Source of the DNA: Flavobacterium sp. UBA7680
GTDB taxonomy: Bacteria > Bacteroidota > Bacteroidia > Flavobacteriales > Flavobacteriaceae
Assembly (NCBI RefSeq): GCF_002482975.1
Contig: NZ_DLHA01000050.1
Location: 255,842 to 319,841 of the forward strand
Reading direction: 5' to 3'
Length of the DNA: 64,000 bases
Positions within the stretch are counted from its first letter, which is position 1. Each line of letters starts with the position of its first letter. This document shows positions 34,116 to 42,879 of this stretch, piece after piece. The notes beneath the pieces are model-generated. The model had not been told where the DNA came from, searched no databases, and was given only the letters and a program-made list of their open reading frames with translations. Made by a program: the position numbers and the translations under genes.

Positions 34116-35334
34116 AAAAATTATAATAAGCGCTTGTCTGCTTATCTCGTTCGTTTCATTTGCTCAGCAAGGTACTTCGTCGCCATATTCTTTCTACGGA
34201 ATTGGAGATACAAGATTTAAAGGAACTCTTGAAAACAGAAGCATGGCAGGAGTTGCGGTTGAACAGGATAGTATTCACCTGAATATTGAAAATCCGGCAA
34301 GTTATGCCAGTCTGGGTCAAACTACTTTTTCAGTAGGAGGAACTTTTGGAACTAATACTATCAAAAGCAGCACAGAATCTTCAAAAGCACAAAGATCAAC
34401 TTTCGATTATTTGGCATTAGGAATTCCTATGGGGAAATTTGGAGCTGGTTTCGGTTTGATTCCATTATCATCAGTTGGTTATAAAATTACAGATTTTAAC
34501 ACCGGTGCAAATGAAGTTAGCAGCCAGCTTGAAGGAAAAGGTGGTGTTAACAGAGTATTCTTTGGTTTAGGATATAAAATTACACCAAAGTGGAATATTG
34601 GAGCAGATTTGCAATACAACTTCGGTAAGATCACAACGACGACAATTGAGGCTGTGACTGATGTACAAAATGCAACCAGAGAAACGAATACATCTGAATT
34701 ATCGGGTGTGAATTTTAATATTGGTACAATGTATCAAACTAAAATTACAAAAAAGTTAAATGTTTACACTAGTTTAAACTATACTTTTGGAAGTACATTA
34801 AATTCAGTTAGTACAAGATTAATTGAGGTTGATGGAGATCCGGATGCAGTAACTGCAGATCCGGTAGACACCAAATTAAAACTTCCAAATAAATTAACTT
34901 TCGGGGCAGGTATCGGAGAGGCAAGAAAATGGTTAGTAGGAACTACACTTGCTTTTCAGGGAACAGGACAGCTTGCCAATTATTACAACACAAGCCCAAA
35001 TGTTAGATATGAAAAGTATACCAAATATGCAGTAGGAGGTTACTATATTCCAAACTACAGTTCATTTGCTAGTTACTTTAGCAGAATTACTTATAGAGCA
35101 GGTTTGAAATATGAAAAATTGGGTTTAGTAGTGAACAACGAATCAATTAACGATGTTGGAATGTCATTAGGGGCAGGATTCCCAATAACAGGAACTTTTT
35201 CAAATGTAAACTTCGGAATCGAATTTGGAAAAAGAGGAACAACTTCTGCAGGATTAGTTCAGGAAAATTATATGAACTTCAGCGTAGGCTTCTCGTTTAA
35301 CGACAGATGGTTTGTGAAGAGTAAATTTAATTAA
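34108..35334 (+). CDS. Outer membrane beta-barrel protein, OmpP1/FadL-like
   Basis: A 408-residue protein with a signal peptide (1-19, ending SFAQ), followed by alternating amphipathic strands rich in Gly/Tyr/Phe and ending GFSFNDRWFVKSKFN. The early section SPYSFYGIGDTRFKGT, then NRSMAGVAVEQD and NIENPASYASLG is the pattern seen in Bacteroidota proteins annotated as OmpP1/FadL-type porins, with a short N-terminal hatch. It would lie in the outer membrane; the transported compound is unknown. It overlaps the coaX end by 8 bp and precedes lptC by 52 bp. Confidence 0.75.
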   Translation: MIKKIIISACLLISFVSFAQQGTSSPYSFYGIGDTRFKGTLENRSMAGVAVEQDSIHLNIENPASYASLGQTTFSVGGTFGTNTIKSSTESSKAQRSTFDYLALGIPMGKFGAGFGLIPLSSVGYKITDFNTGANEVSSQLEGKGGVNRVFFGLGYKITPKWNIGADLQYNFGKITTTTIEAVTDVQNATRETNTSELSGVNFNIGTMYQTKITKKLNVYTSLNYTFGSTLNSVSTRLIEVDGDPDAVTADPVDTKLKLPNKLTFGAGIGEARKWLVGTTLAFQGTGQLANYYNTSPNVRYEKYTKYAVGGYYIPNYSSFASYFSRITYRAGLKYEKLGLVVNNESINDVGMSLGAGFPITGTFSNVNFGIEFGKRGTTSAGLVQENYMNFSVGFSFNDRWFVKSKFN

Positions 35335-35374
35335 GCCTAAACTTACATGGTTTTTTAACCTCGTCACAATTTAT

Positions 35375-35382
35375 TACATTTG
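35375..35382 (+). promoter_or_regulatory. -7 box immediately before lptC
   Basis: TACATTTG is an exact TAnnTTTG match ending 4 bp before the lptC start codon, with a T-run (35351-35356) about 18 bp upstream in the -33 position. If used, the mRNA would begin at or next to the ATG, giving a leaderless transcript. Confidence 0.4.
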
Positions 35383-35386
35383 GCAG

Positions 35387-35947
35387 ATGAATTTACCAAA
35401 GAGATATATTATAAACGTTGTCACAGTTTTTGCTGTGACACTGTTTTTTGGATGCGAAAGTAATTTTAAAGACGTCCAGAAAATTAACTTCTCAGAGTTC
35501 GTTCCAGGAAGTGATGCTGATACCGTAAATATTAAATATACAGATTCAGGAAGAATAACAGGCGTTTTGATAAGTCCAAAAATGCTGGATTATTCTAATC
35601 TTGACTTTCCTTTTACCGAATTTCCTAAAGGACTCGATGTTACTTTATACGATAAAAAACAAAAGCGTACTTTTATACGATCAAATTATGCCGTTTCATA
35701 CAAAACGACCGGTATAATTGATTTGCAGGGAAAAGTTAAAATTACATCAGAAGAAGGTCAGGTTCTGGAAACGGAACAATTGTATTTTGACCAGAAAAAT
35801 GAGTGGTTTTATACCGAAAGAAAATTTAAGCTTACAGATGCAAAAGGAGTTTCTTACGGACAAGGAATTGATTTTAGCAAAGATTTTAAAGTGATCAATT
35901 CACAGCGAATAAGCGGTGAAATTGAATCAAATGATGATAAATTATAA
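35387..35947 (+). CDS. lptC: LPS export system periplasmic protein LptC
   Basis: A 186-residue protein. An N-terminal membrane-anchor helix (about 8-22) ends in FFGCES, which may be a lipobox. The remaining sequence is the beta-jellyroll of the OstA/LptC superfamily: NIKYTDSGRITGVLISPKML, then FPKGLDVTLYDKK, IDLQGKVKITSEEGQVLETE and LYFDQKNEWFYTERKFKLT. LptC takes lipopolysaccharide from LptBFG and passes it to LptA on the way to the outer membrane. It is followed after 3 bp by a small membrane protein gene, in a cluster of envelope genes. Confidence 0.87.
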   Translation: MNLPKRYIINVVTVFAVTLFFGCESNFKDVQKINFSEFVPGSDADTVNIKYTDSGRITGVLISPKMLDYSNLDFPFTEFPKGLDVTLYDKKQKRTFIRSNYAVSYKTTGIIDLQGKVKITSEEGQVLETEQLYFDQKNEWFYTERKFKLTDAKGVSYGQGIDFSKDFKVINSQRISGEIESNDDKL

Positions 35948-35950
35948 ATT

Positions 35951-36145
35951 ATGGGTTACTTAAAATATACACAATACGTTTACATAGCATTTGCAGTTTT
36001 CTTTATTTACGATGGTGTAACAAAGCTGAACGAAGGAAATGTAAATTATCCGTTAAGCTTTCTAATTGCCGGAATGGCGATTTTTATGTTTTTCTTTAGA
36101 AGAAGGTTTACCAAGAGATTTGACGATCGTAATAAAAAACAGTAA
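35951..36145 (+). CDS. Small two-helix membrane protein, unknown function
   Basis: A 64-residue protein with hydrophobic segments at about 7-22 (QYVYIAFAVFFIYDGV) and 34-49 (LSFLIAGMAIFMFFF), and a strongly basic tail RRRFTKRFDDRNKKQ expected to lie in the cytoplasm. It sits 3 bp after lptC and 2 bp before the CNNM/CorC gene, so it is clearly co-translated with them. No function is recognised. Confidence 0.75.
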   Translation: MGYLKYTQYVYIAFAVFFIYDGVTKLNEGNVNYPLSFLIAGMAIFMFFFRRRFTKRFDDRNKKQ

Positions 36146-36147
36146 GC

Positions 36148-37407
36148 ATGGAGATTAGTATTATAATATTATGTTTAATACTATCAGCTTTTTTTTCAGG
36201 AATGGAAATAGCTTTTATTTCCTCAAACAAAATTTATCTTGAAATTGAAAAAAAACAAGATAATTTTCTATCTCAAATTTTAACCAAACTTACTCAAAAT
36301 CCTTCAAAATTTATTGCTTCAATGCTTATTGGGAACAATGTAGCACTTGTAGTTTATGGATTTTATATGGGAGATGTTGTGCTTCATTGGATAATTGGTC
36401 TAGGATTCCAATTCTCTTATTTAACAACAATCCTGGTCCAGACTTTAATTTCAACTTTTATAGTTTTAATCACAGCTGAATTTTTTCCTAAGGTATTTTT
36501 TCAAATTTATGCCAATTCATTAATTAAGTTTTTTGCAGTTCCGGCCTATCTTTTCTACCGACTCTTTTATTATATCTCAACCTTTTTTATCTGGATTTCA
36601 GATTTTGTTTTGAAGAAATTTTTCAAGACAGAAGGCGATCAGGTGCAGCTGTATTTCAGTAAAATTGAGCTTGGTAATTATATTACAGAACAAATGAATT
36701 CTGTTGAAGATGATGACGAAGTCGATTCAGAAATACAGATTTTTCAGAACGCGTTAGAATTTTCCGGAGTAAAGGCGCGCGATATTATGACTCCGCGTAC
36801 GGAAATTGTTTCGATAGATTTATTTGAAACCGTTTCAGATCTAAAAGAACTTTTTATTGAAACAGGATATTCTAAGATCGTTGTAAGTCAAAATTCTCTC
36901 GATGATATTGTTGGATATGTGCATTCATTTGATTTGTTTAAAAAGCCAAAAACTATAAAATCGGTTTTAATGACCGTTGAATTTGTACCGCAAACCATTT
37001 TAATTAAAGATGCTTTAGATCTTTTAATTAAAAAGCGAAAAAATGTTGCTGTAGTTTTAGATGAATACGGAGGAACTTCGGGAATTATAACCATAGAAGA
37101 TATAGTCGAAGAGCTTTTTGGAGAAATCGAAGACGAACACGATTTAGACGAAGAATTGATTGAACAGGAATTAGGAGAGGGTAAGTATTTGTTTTCGACA
37201 CGATTAGATGTAGAGTATTTAAACGAAACCTATAAATTGATGATTCCTGAGGAAGATTCTTACGGAACATTAGGAGGATTTATTGTAAATTCGACCAAAG
37301 AAATTCCGCAAAAGGGCGAAAAGATTGTTATTGACAGGTATCATTTCGTGATAGAACAGGCGTCAAACAACAAAATTGAATTGGTCAGATTGACAATAAA
37401 AGAGTGA
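36148..37407 (+). CDS. CNNM/CorC-type (hemolysin family) membrane protein with CBS pair
   Basis: A 419-residue protein. An N-terminal DUF21/CNNM transmembrane domain (about 1-165) opens ILCLILSAFFSGMEIAFISS, with the expected small-residue motif. A CBS pair follows (about 205-320; ARDIMTPRTEIVSID and VVLDEYGGTSGIITIEDIVEE). A CorC_HlyC C-terminal domain (about 335-417; STRLDVEYLNETYKL, YGTLGGFIV) ends the chain. Relatives handle divalent cations such as Mg2+ efflux. Bacteroidota also carry GldE, a gliding-associated paralog of the same build; the context here (lptC and ppiD-like genes, no gldD) argues against GldE, but the sequence alone does not settle it. Confidence 0.88.
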   Translation: MEISIIILCLILSAFFSGMEIAFISSNKIYLEIEKKQDNFLSQILTKLTQNPSKFIASMLIGNNVALVVYGFYMGDVVLHWIIGLGFQFSYLTTILVQTLISTFIVLITAEFFPKVFFQIYANSLIKFFAVPAYLFYRLFYYISTFFIWISDFVLKKFFKTEGDQVQLYFSKIELGNYITEQMNSVEDDDEVDSEIQIFQNALEFSGVKARDIMTPRTEIVSIDLFETVSDLKELFIETGYSKIVVSQNSLDDIVGYVHSFDLFKKPKTIKSVLMTVEFVPQTILIKDALDLLIKKRKNVAVVLDEYGGTSGIITIEDIVEELFGEIEDEHDLDEELIEQELGEGKYLFSTRLDVEYLNETYKLMIPEEDSYGTLGGFIVNSTKEIPQKGEKIVIDRYHFVIEQASNNKIELVRLTIKE

Positions 37408-37455
37408 ATTTTTAAAGAATTAAAAAAAATTGTGTAAAATAAAACGCTAGTTGTA

Positions 37456-37484
37456 TTGTTATTAACTAGATAATTGTATTTTCG
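37456..37484 (+). promoter_or_regulatory. Putative promoter of the PpiD-like gene
   Basis: TTG (37456-37458), an 18-nt spacer and TATTTTCG (37477-37484) resemble the Bacteroidota -33/-7 pair. The start codon chosen for the next gene lies 31 bp downstream. Confidence 0.4.
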
Positions 37485-37515
37485 CAAACTGAATATAAAA
37501 TTAACGATAATTAAA

Positions 37516-39624
37516 ATGGCAGTTTTAGCAAAAATTAGACAGCGTTCAGCTCTATTGATAGGTGTTATTGCACTTGCATTATTTGCATTTATAATACAAG
37601 ATTTATTTACTAGAGGAACATTTGGTCAAAGTTCAAAAGATGTAGGAAGCATCGATGGAAAAGATATTTCATTTGAAGACTTTAGAGTTAAAGTTAGTGA
37701 TATTGAAAAAAGTGGTCAAGGAATTACTTCCACTGAAGCTGCAAACAGAGTTTGGGATCGAGAAGTTTCAATCGCGTTATTATCAACTCAGTTTGATAAA
37801 TTAGGATTGAGAGTTGGTGAAAAACACTTAATTGAAGTTTTAAAAGCAGATCCAAACATTGGAAAAGCTCCTATGTTTTTAAACGCGGCAGGAATGTTTG
37901 ATGTTACAAAGTTTAAAGACTATATCAAAACAAACCCTGATGCGGCTCAATTTATTACTGCAAAAGAAAAAGATGCTGAATTAAACGCAAAATTTCAAAT
38001 TTACAATACTTTAATAAAATCTGGACTTTATACAACTGCTAGTGAAGGAAAGCTGAAGTATGAAATGGAAGCTAACAAAGTAAACTTTGCTTACGCCGGA
38101 GCTTTATATTCTTCTATTAAAGATAGTGAAGTAAAAATTTCTGATTCAGAAATCGTAGATTATATGAAGAAAAACGAGAAAAAATTCAAAGCAGAAGATA
38201 CTCGTGAAATTCAATACGTTTTAGTTGAAGACAAGCCTTCAAAAGAAGACGAAGCTGAAATTAAAGCTAAAATTACTGGTCTTTTAAAAGGTAGTACAAA
38301 ATATAACGAAGTAACAAAACAAACTGATTCTGTACCAGGTTTTAGAAATGCAACAAATATTGCTGAATTCGTAAACGCAAATTCTGACGTTCCTTACGAT
38401 TCTACATATGTTGCTAAAAATGCTTTACCTGCTGTAGATGCTGATAAATTATTCAGCTTGCCAGCTGGAGCAATTTATGGTCCTTATGTATACGGAAAAT
38501 ATTATGCAATCTCTAAATCTTTAGGATTTAGAGCTGGAGTTAATGCAAAAGCGAGTCAAATCGTAATTGCTTATGAAGGTTCTCAAACTCAAAATCCAAA
38601 AGAAAAAAGAACTAAAGAAGAAGCAAAAGCTAAAGCGGAAGAAATTTTAGCTCAGGCTCAATCTAATCCTGATAGTTTCATGATGCTTGCTTTTACAAAC
38701 TCTGATGATGCATCTGCACAACAAGGAGGTGATGTTGGTTACTTTAGTCAAAATCAATTGCCGCCAGCATTAAAACCATTTAGTGATTTTGTATTCAGTA
38801 ATGGAATTGGAAAAGTTGGTTTAGTAGAAACTCCACTAGGTTTCCACATTATCAAAATTACTGACAAACAAGACGGAATTCGTTTAGCTACAATCGCTCA
38901 AAAAATTGAGCCTTCTGAAGCTACTTCTGATAAAGTATTTACATTAGCTACTAAATTCGAAATGGAAGCTGCAGACAAAGATTTTGCTGCTACTGCTAAA
39001 GAATTAGGTTTAAAAGTTGCTGCTCCAATATCTGCAAGAGCTATGGATGAGCAATTTGGACCATTAGGAAACCAAAGAAACATTGTAAGATGGGCATTTG
39101 ATAAAGAAACTAATACAGGAGATGTAAAACGTTTTGAAATCGCTAACGTTGGGCACGTAATTGCTCAATACAAAAGTGAAAACAAATCAGGTTTAGTTTC
39201 TGTCACTATGGCAAGACCTTACGTTGAGCCAATCTTGAAAAACAAGAAAAAAGCTGAAATCTTAAAAGGTAAATTGACAGGATCAACTATCGAAGCTATT
39301 GCAAAAAGCGCTGGTGTAGCAGTACAACAAGCGACAAACGTAACTCTTGAAAACCCGGTTTTACCTGGTGGAGTTGGACAAGAGCCAAAAGTAGTAGGAA
39401 ATGCATTTGCATTAGCTGCAAACAAAATCTCTGCTCCAATTGAAGGAAACACTGGAGTTTATGTAGTGAAAAACATTAGCACAGTAAAAGCTCCTGCAAT
39501 TGCAAATCATGCTGAATATGTTGCTAAAGTAAAAGCTCAAAGCGCATCAGATGCAAGCAGAATTTTACCAACGTTGAAAAACAATGCTAAAATTGAAGAC
39601 AACAGATTACAATTCAACTACTAG
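37516..39624 (+). CDS. PpiD-like membrane-anchored peptidyl-prolyl isomerase
   Basis: About 702 residues from ATG 37516; the frame extends 14 codons upstream but MAVLAKIRQRSALLIG is the usual family start. One transmembrane helix (about 12-32) anchors it in the inner membrane. A SurA_N-like chaperone region follows (about 35-240). A parvulin PPIC domain is at about 330-445 (AKASQIVIAY, QQGGDVGYFSQNQLPPALKPF, TPLGFHIIKI). A second chaperone-like tail ends the protein. It should help fold exported outer-membrane proteins, fitting the lptC and porin genes upstream. A strong terminator follows. Confidence 0.87.
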   Translation: MAVLAKIRQRSALLIGVIALALFAFIIQDLFTRGTFGQSSKDVGSIDGKDISFEDFRVKVSDIEKSGQGITSTEAANRVWDREVSIALLSTQFDKLGLRVGEKHLIEVLKADPNIGKAPMFLNAAGMFDVTKFKDYIKTNPDAAQFITAKEKDAELNAKFQIYNTLIKSGLYTTASEGKLKYEMEANKVNFAYAGALYSSIKDSEVKISDSEIVDYMKKNEKKFKAEDTREIQYVLVEDKPSKEDEAEIKAKITGLLKGSTKYNEVTKQTDSVPGFRNATNIAEFVNANSDVPYDSTYVAKNALPAVDADKLFSLPAGAIYGPYVYGKYYAISKSLGFRAGVNAKASQIVIAYEGSQTQNPKEKRTKEEAKAKAEEILAQAQSNPDSFMMLAFTNSDDASAQQGGDVGYFSQNQLPPALKPFSDFVFSNGIGKVGLVETPLGFHIIKITDKQDGIRLATIAQKIEPSEATSDKVFTLATKFEMEAADKDFAATAKELGLKVAAPISARAMDEQFGPLGNQRNIVRWAFDKETNTGDVKRFEIANVGHVIAQYKSENKSGLVSVTMARPYVEPILKNKKKAEILKGKLTGSTIEAIAKSAGVAVQQATNVTLENPVLPGGVGQEPKVVGNAFALAANKISAPIEGNTGVYVVKNISTVKAPAIANHAEYVAKVKAQSASDASRILPTLKNNAKIEDNRLQFNY

Positions 39625-39645
39625 TTTAGTAAAATAAATTATATA

Positions 39646-39690
39646 GAAAACCCGAAACGTTCAATTGAATGTTTCGGGTTTTCTTTTTTT
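39646..39690 (+). terminator. Rho-independent terminator
   Basis: The 13-bp perfect arms GAAAACCCGAAAC (39646-39658) and GTTTCGGGTTTTC (39671-39683) are followed by TTTTTTT. It ends the coaX-to-ppiD-like cluster. Confidence 0.9.
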
Positions 39691-39871
39691 AATATTTTCT
39701 CATAACTATTTTGTAGTAAATACTTTATGTGTTTTTCTTAACTATATGGGAATAATCGAAATATAACTTAAAAAATTTGTGATATTCAAATTATTACAGT
39801 TAATTTGTCGGAATTTTTATTGTAACGAGGTATACTTTATTTGCCAAATTGTAAATAAAAACTGAAATAGA

Positions 39872-39907
39872 ATGATAAACAAATACTTTAAAAATTGGGG
39901 CGTTTAA
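39872..39907 (+). CDS. Possible 11-residue leader peptide
   Basis: An ATG at 39872 opens the tiny frame MINKYFKNWGV, whose TAA stop overlaps the ATG of the next gene as TAATG (39905-39909). It is too short to judge by coding statistics. If translated, it would couple initiation of the 146-residue gene to its own termination. Confidence 0.25.
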   Translation: MINKYFKNWGV

Positions 39908-40347
39908 TGTTTATGTTTAATCTACTGAGAAGAAAACCTAAAGTTTATTCCAAAATTGAAAATCATATTTTTGGAATAATTACGGAACTTCTAAAAGTGA
40001 GCAGTACCGACATCAATGTTGATGAATTAGGAGGCAAGTATTATTTGAGCAATGAAGAACAGCATTTTAAAGTTACTATATTAAGTAACGACTATGTGAT
40101 CAGGCTTACTAATACTCGCGATTCTGTGGCTGAAAAGTACGATAAACTTTTTGTTGAAGATGTTTTAAAAGCTGTAAAAGAAGAAAAACATCGCAGAATG
40201 GAATTGGTTTATGATTCTATTACGAATAGTATAGAAAAAATGGCCGAACGTCTGCACAACACACTTATCGAATCGAACGAACAGGAAAACGAAAAAGTGC
40301 GGCGTCTGGAAGCAGAACACGTTAGTGATCAGAAAGTAAATTTTTAA
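39907..40347 (+). CDS. Hypothetical cytoplasmic protein, 146 aa
   Basis: The start is ATG 39907, or ATG 39913 two codons later; the upstream in-frame TTG is unlikely. The product has a mixed alpha/beta first half (IENHIFGIITELLKVS, ELGGKYYLSNEEQHFKV, ILSNDYVIRLTN). Its second half, from about residue 90, is long and charged and very likely a helical coiled coil (VKEEKHRRMELVYDSITNSI). No signal peptide or membrane segment is seen. I do not recognise a family. It is preceded by about 230 bp without a gene and is convergent with the GHMP kinase, only 21 bp apart. Confidence 0.7.
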   Translation: MFMFNLLRRKPKVYSKIENHIFGIITELLKVSSTDINVDELGGKYYLSNEEQHFKVTILSNDYVIRLTNTRDSVAEKYDKLFVEDVLKAVKEEKHRRMELVYDSITNSIEKMAERLHNTLIESNEQENEKVRRLEAEHVSDQKVNF

Positions 40348-40368
40348 TTTACTTCTTTGATCAAACCA

Positions 40369-41283
40369 TTACTCTTGTAAAATCATTTCGTCATACGTTA
40401 GTATTGTGTCATAACCTTTTGATGCAAAATATTCTCTTGGATTTTCTTTAGAAATCACCATTACAAAATCGCCGCCCCAAGCACCAAGACTCTTAACGGT
40501 ACCATTAAAATCAGGAAAAGCGATTTCTTTGATCGTTTTTATTTCCATGATATTACTTAAATGGATCTCATGTTTTTCGACTGCATGTGCAAATTCCTTT
40601 AGAGATTTAGCATTTAAAATGGCATGAGTTATTTTATTGTTTTCAATAACACTTTTAGCTAAATTTTGCTGTTTGTGCTTGTTGTAAGCATGTATTGCAG
40701 TTTTACTGTTTTGTTTTTTATTAAGATAAACAAAGAAAATATTTGTTGTAAACTCCGGATTAAAAATAACTGGCTCAACAAAATTATTTTCTATTCTATA
40801 TAAAATAGGAGTGTTGTTTTGTGCACAGGCAATATCGTAACCGCTTCCTCCAAAACTGTTTCTAAGCAGCGTAAAGGCATTAATATTAGTCCACTGGGCA
40901 ATATTGTTAATTAAAGTAGATGACGTTCCTAGCCCCCAGTTTCTTGGAAAAGTAAGATTCGTTGTTACTTTATATCCTTTTGACTGTTGAATAAATTCTG
41001 GATTTAAAACGTAGGCTTCGTGAAGTATATTAATTAAGGTTGTTTTTACAGTTTCAATTTCAGAAACAATATTATTTATGACTTCTTCAAATGAAATAGT
41101 AGTTTCAAACCAAAGCTTGTTATCATAGTCGTAACTTTTCCATTCTATTATTTGGTTTTCGCCATCTTCTACAACTAAATTTTGACCAAATTTTGTTGGT
41201 AATGCAAAGGCATCTGCGCCATCTAAAACTAAATATTCTCCAGAGATGAATAGTTTTCCGTTACTATAAAAGGTTGTTTTCAT
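40369..41283 (-). CDS. GHMP-family kinase (mevalonate-pathway type)
   Basis: A 304-residue cytoplasmic kinase. The N-terminus KLFISGEYLVLDGADAFALP is the GHMP galactokinase/mevalonate-kinase opening. PRNWGLGTSSTLINNIAQW (about 114-132) is the ATP-binding motif 2, with the GLGTSS loop. FGGSGYDIACAQNNTPILY (about 144-162) carries the substrate-site aspartate, and SLGAWGGDFVMVI (about 266-278) is motif 3. It is the next gene down from HMG-CoA reductase on the same strand, so it most likely phosphorylates mevalonate or phosphomevalonate for isoprenoid synthesis. Which step it does cannot be decided from sequence alone. Confidence 0.85.
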   Translation of the reverse strand: MKTTFYSNGKLFISGEYLVLDGADAFALPTKFGQNLVVEDGENQIIEWKSYDYDNKLWFETTISFEEVINNIVSEIETVKTTLINILHEAYVLNPEFIQQSKGYKVTTNLTFPRNWGLGTSSTLINNIAQWTNINAFTLLRNSFGGSGYDIACAQNNTPILYRIENNFVEPVIFNPEFTTNIFFVYLNKKQNSKTAIHAYNKHKQQNLAKSVIENNKITHAILNAKSLKEFAHAVEKHEIHLSNIMEIKTIKEIAFPDFNGTVKSLGAWGGDFVMVISKENPREYFASKGYDTILTYDEMILQE

Positions 41284-41382
41284 ACTTCAGTTTTAAAAAA
41301 AAATCCAATATTTTAAACTCCAAATTCCAATTATCTTTTGAATTTGTAATTTTACTTAAAGACTATAATTTTTTTGGAATTT

Positions 41383-42699
41383 TTATTTATTTCTTAAACT
41401 TTCAATAAATTCAACTACAGCACTGTGCGAGACTGTGTTTTTCTTAAAATGTACTTTAATTAAATGACGTTCTTCGTCTGTAGCTTCAAATTGATTTATG
41501 ATATTATTTAGGTGCATTTTCATGTGTCCTTCCTGAATTCCTGTTGTAGTTAAAGAACGCAGTGCAGCAAAGTTTTGTGCTAAACCGGCAACCGCAGTTA
41601 TTTCCATTAATTCTCTTGCAGAAGGTTTTTCAAGTATTTCTAAACATAATTTTACCAGAGGATGTAATGAAGTTAATCCGCCAACTGTTCCTAAAGCTAG
41701 AGGAATTTCAAGCCAGAAAGTAAAAATTCCGTTTTCGATTTTCGCATGAGATAAACTTGCGTATTGTCCGTTTTTTGAAGCATAAGCATGAACTCCGGCT
41801 TCTACGGCTCTAAAATCATTTCCTGTTGCTAAAACTACAGCATCAATACCATTCATGATGCCTTTATTGTGGGTTACGGCTCTAAAAGGTTCTACTTCAG
41901 CAATTTGAACAGCCTGAACAAAACGTTCTGCAAATTCCTGCGGATTTGTAATATGTTTTTCGGCTAATTCTTCAATTGGGCAGGAAACTTCGGCTCTTAC
42001 AAGACAATTCGGAACATAATTAGACAAAATACTCATAATTACAGTCAGCGCATCTTCTTCAGAAAATAAATCAGAACTTTGAAATTCTTCTTTTAAAGTC
42101 GTTGCAAATTGCTCTAAACACGAATTAATAAAATTCGCACCCATGCTGTCTTTCGTTTCAAAAGTGGCGTGAAGCTGATAGTAATTCTCTAATAAATTTC
42201 GTTTATCCTTTAAGAGGATGTCTAAAATTCCGCCGCCGCGTTCCTGCATGTTTTTAGTGATGCTTTGCGTTTCAGAAAAGAATTTAGGTTTTATTTGTTC
42301 AAAAAAGGATTGCAGTTTTTCGGCATCACCATTAAAAGTAAAATGAACCTGACCAATTTTTTCAGTATCAATTATCGTGGCTTTAAAACCTCCGCGTGTA
42401 GTCCAGAATTTTGCGGCTTTTGATGCTGCGGCAACAACAGAACTTTCTTCGATTGCCATTGGGATTGTTTTATACTTTCCGTTGATTAAAAAATTAGGAG
42501 CAACTCCAAGCGGAATATATAAATTGGTGATTGTATTCTCAATAAATTCATCATGTAGCTGTTGGAGCTTTTCATCTGAATTCCAGTAATTTCTTATAAT
42601 ACTCAAGGCTTCATCAGGAGCCGAAAAATATTCGTTGGCAATCCAGTTAATTTTTTCTTTTTTGGATAATTTCGAAAATCCGGCAACAGCGTTGTTCAT
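41383..42699 (-). CDS. mvaA: Hydroxymethylglutaryl-CoA reductase, class II
   Basis: About 438 residues from ATG 42699; a TTG two codons upstream is less likely. It has the bacterial class II arrangement: SKLSKKEKINWIAN, then ENTITNLYIPLGVAPNFLI and AIEESSVVAAASKAAKFWTT (substrate glutamate region). KDSMGANFINSCLEQF, with the conserved DxMGxNMxN-like core, comes next. KGIMNGIDAVVLATGND holds the catalytic lysine/aspartate region, and GTVGGLTSLHPLVKLCLEIL closes the domain. It interconverts HMG-CoA and mevalonate in the cytoplasm and feeds the mevalonate pathway that Flavobacteria use for isoprenoids. The GHMP kinase gene lies 99 bp downstream. Confidence 0.95.
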   Translation of the reverse strand: MNNAVAGFSKLSKKEKINWIANEYFSAPDEALSIIRNYWNSDEKLQQLHDEFIENTITNLYIPLGVAPNFLINGKYKTIPMAIEESSVVAAASKAAKFWTTRGGFKATIIDTEKIGQVHFTFNGDAEKLQSFFEQIKPKFFSETQSITKNMQERGGGILDILLKDKRNLLENYYQLHATFETKDSMGANFINSCLEQFATTLKEEFQSSDLFSEEDALTVIMSILSNYVPNCLVRAEVSCPIEELAEKHITNPQEFAERFVQAVQIAEVEPFRAVTHNKGIMNGIDAVVLATGNDFRAVEAGVHAYASKNGQYASLSHAKIENGIFTFWLEIPLALGTVGGLTSLHPLVKLCLEILEKPSARELMEITAVAGLAQNFAALRSLTTTGIQEGHMKMHLNNIINQFEATDEERHLIKVHFKKNTVSHSAVVEFIESLRNK

Positions 42700-42879
42700 T
42701 CTCAATATATTAAATAATAATGTTGCTGCAAAGATACTATTTTAAGAGTTTTGATTGTAATCTATTTCAAACATGGAAGTACGCAATCGTTATTTTTTTT
42801 AACATTTAACACTTAAAATGTGTATTATGTTTATTTTTTTCACTAAAATTGGGCTCTTTTTATATTTAAAATAATTCTA

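Noticed and set aside
36148..37407. Gliding protein GldE
   Set aside because: Same domain build, but neighbours are lptC and a PpiD-like gene instead of gldD/ssb/mutY, so I kept the general CNNM/CorC name.
38898..39452. Minus-strand frames inside the PpiD-like gene
   Set aside because: Antisense to conserved coding sequence; compositional shadows.
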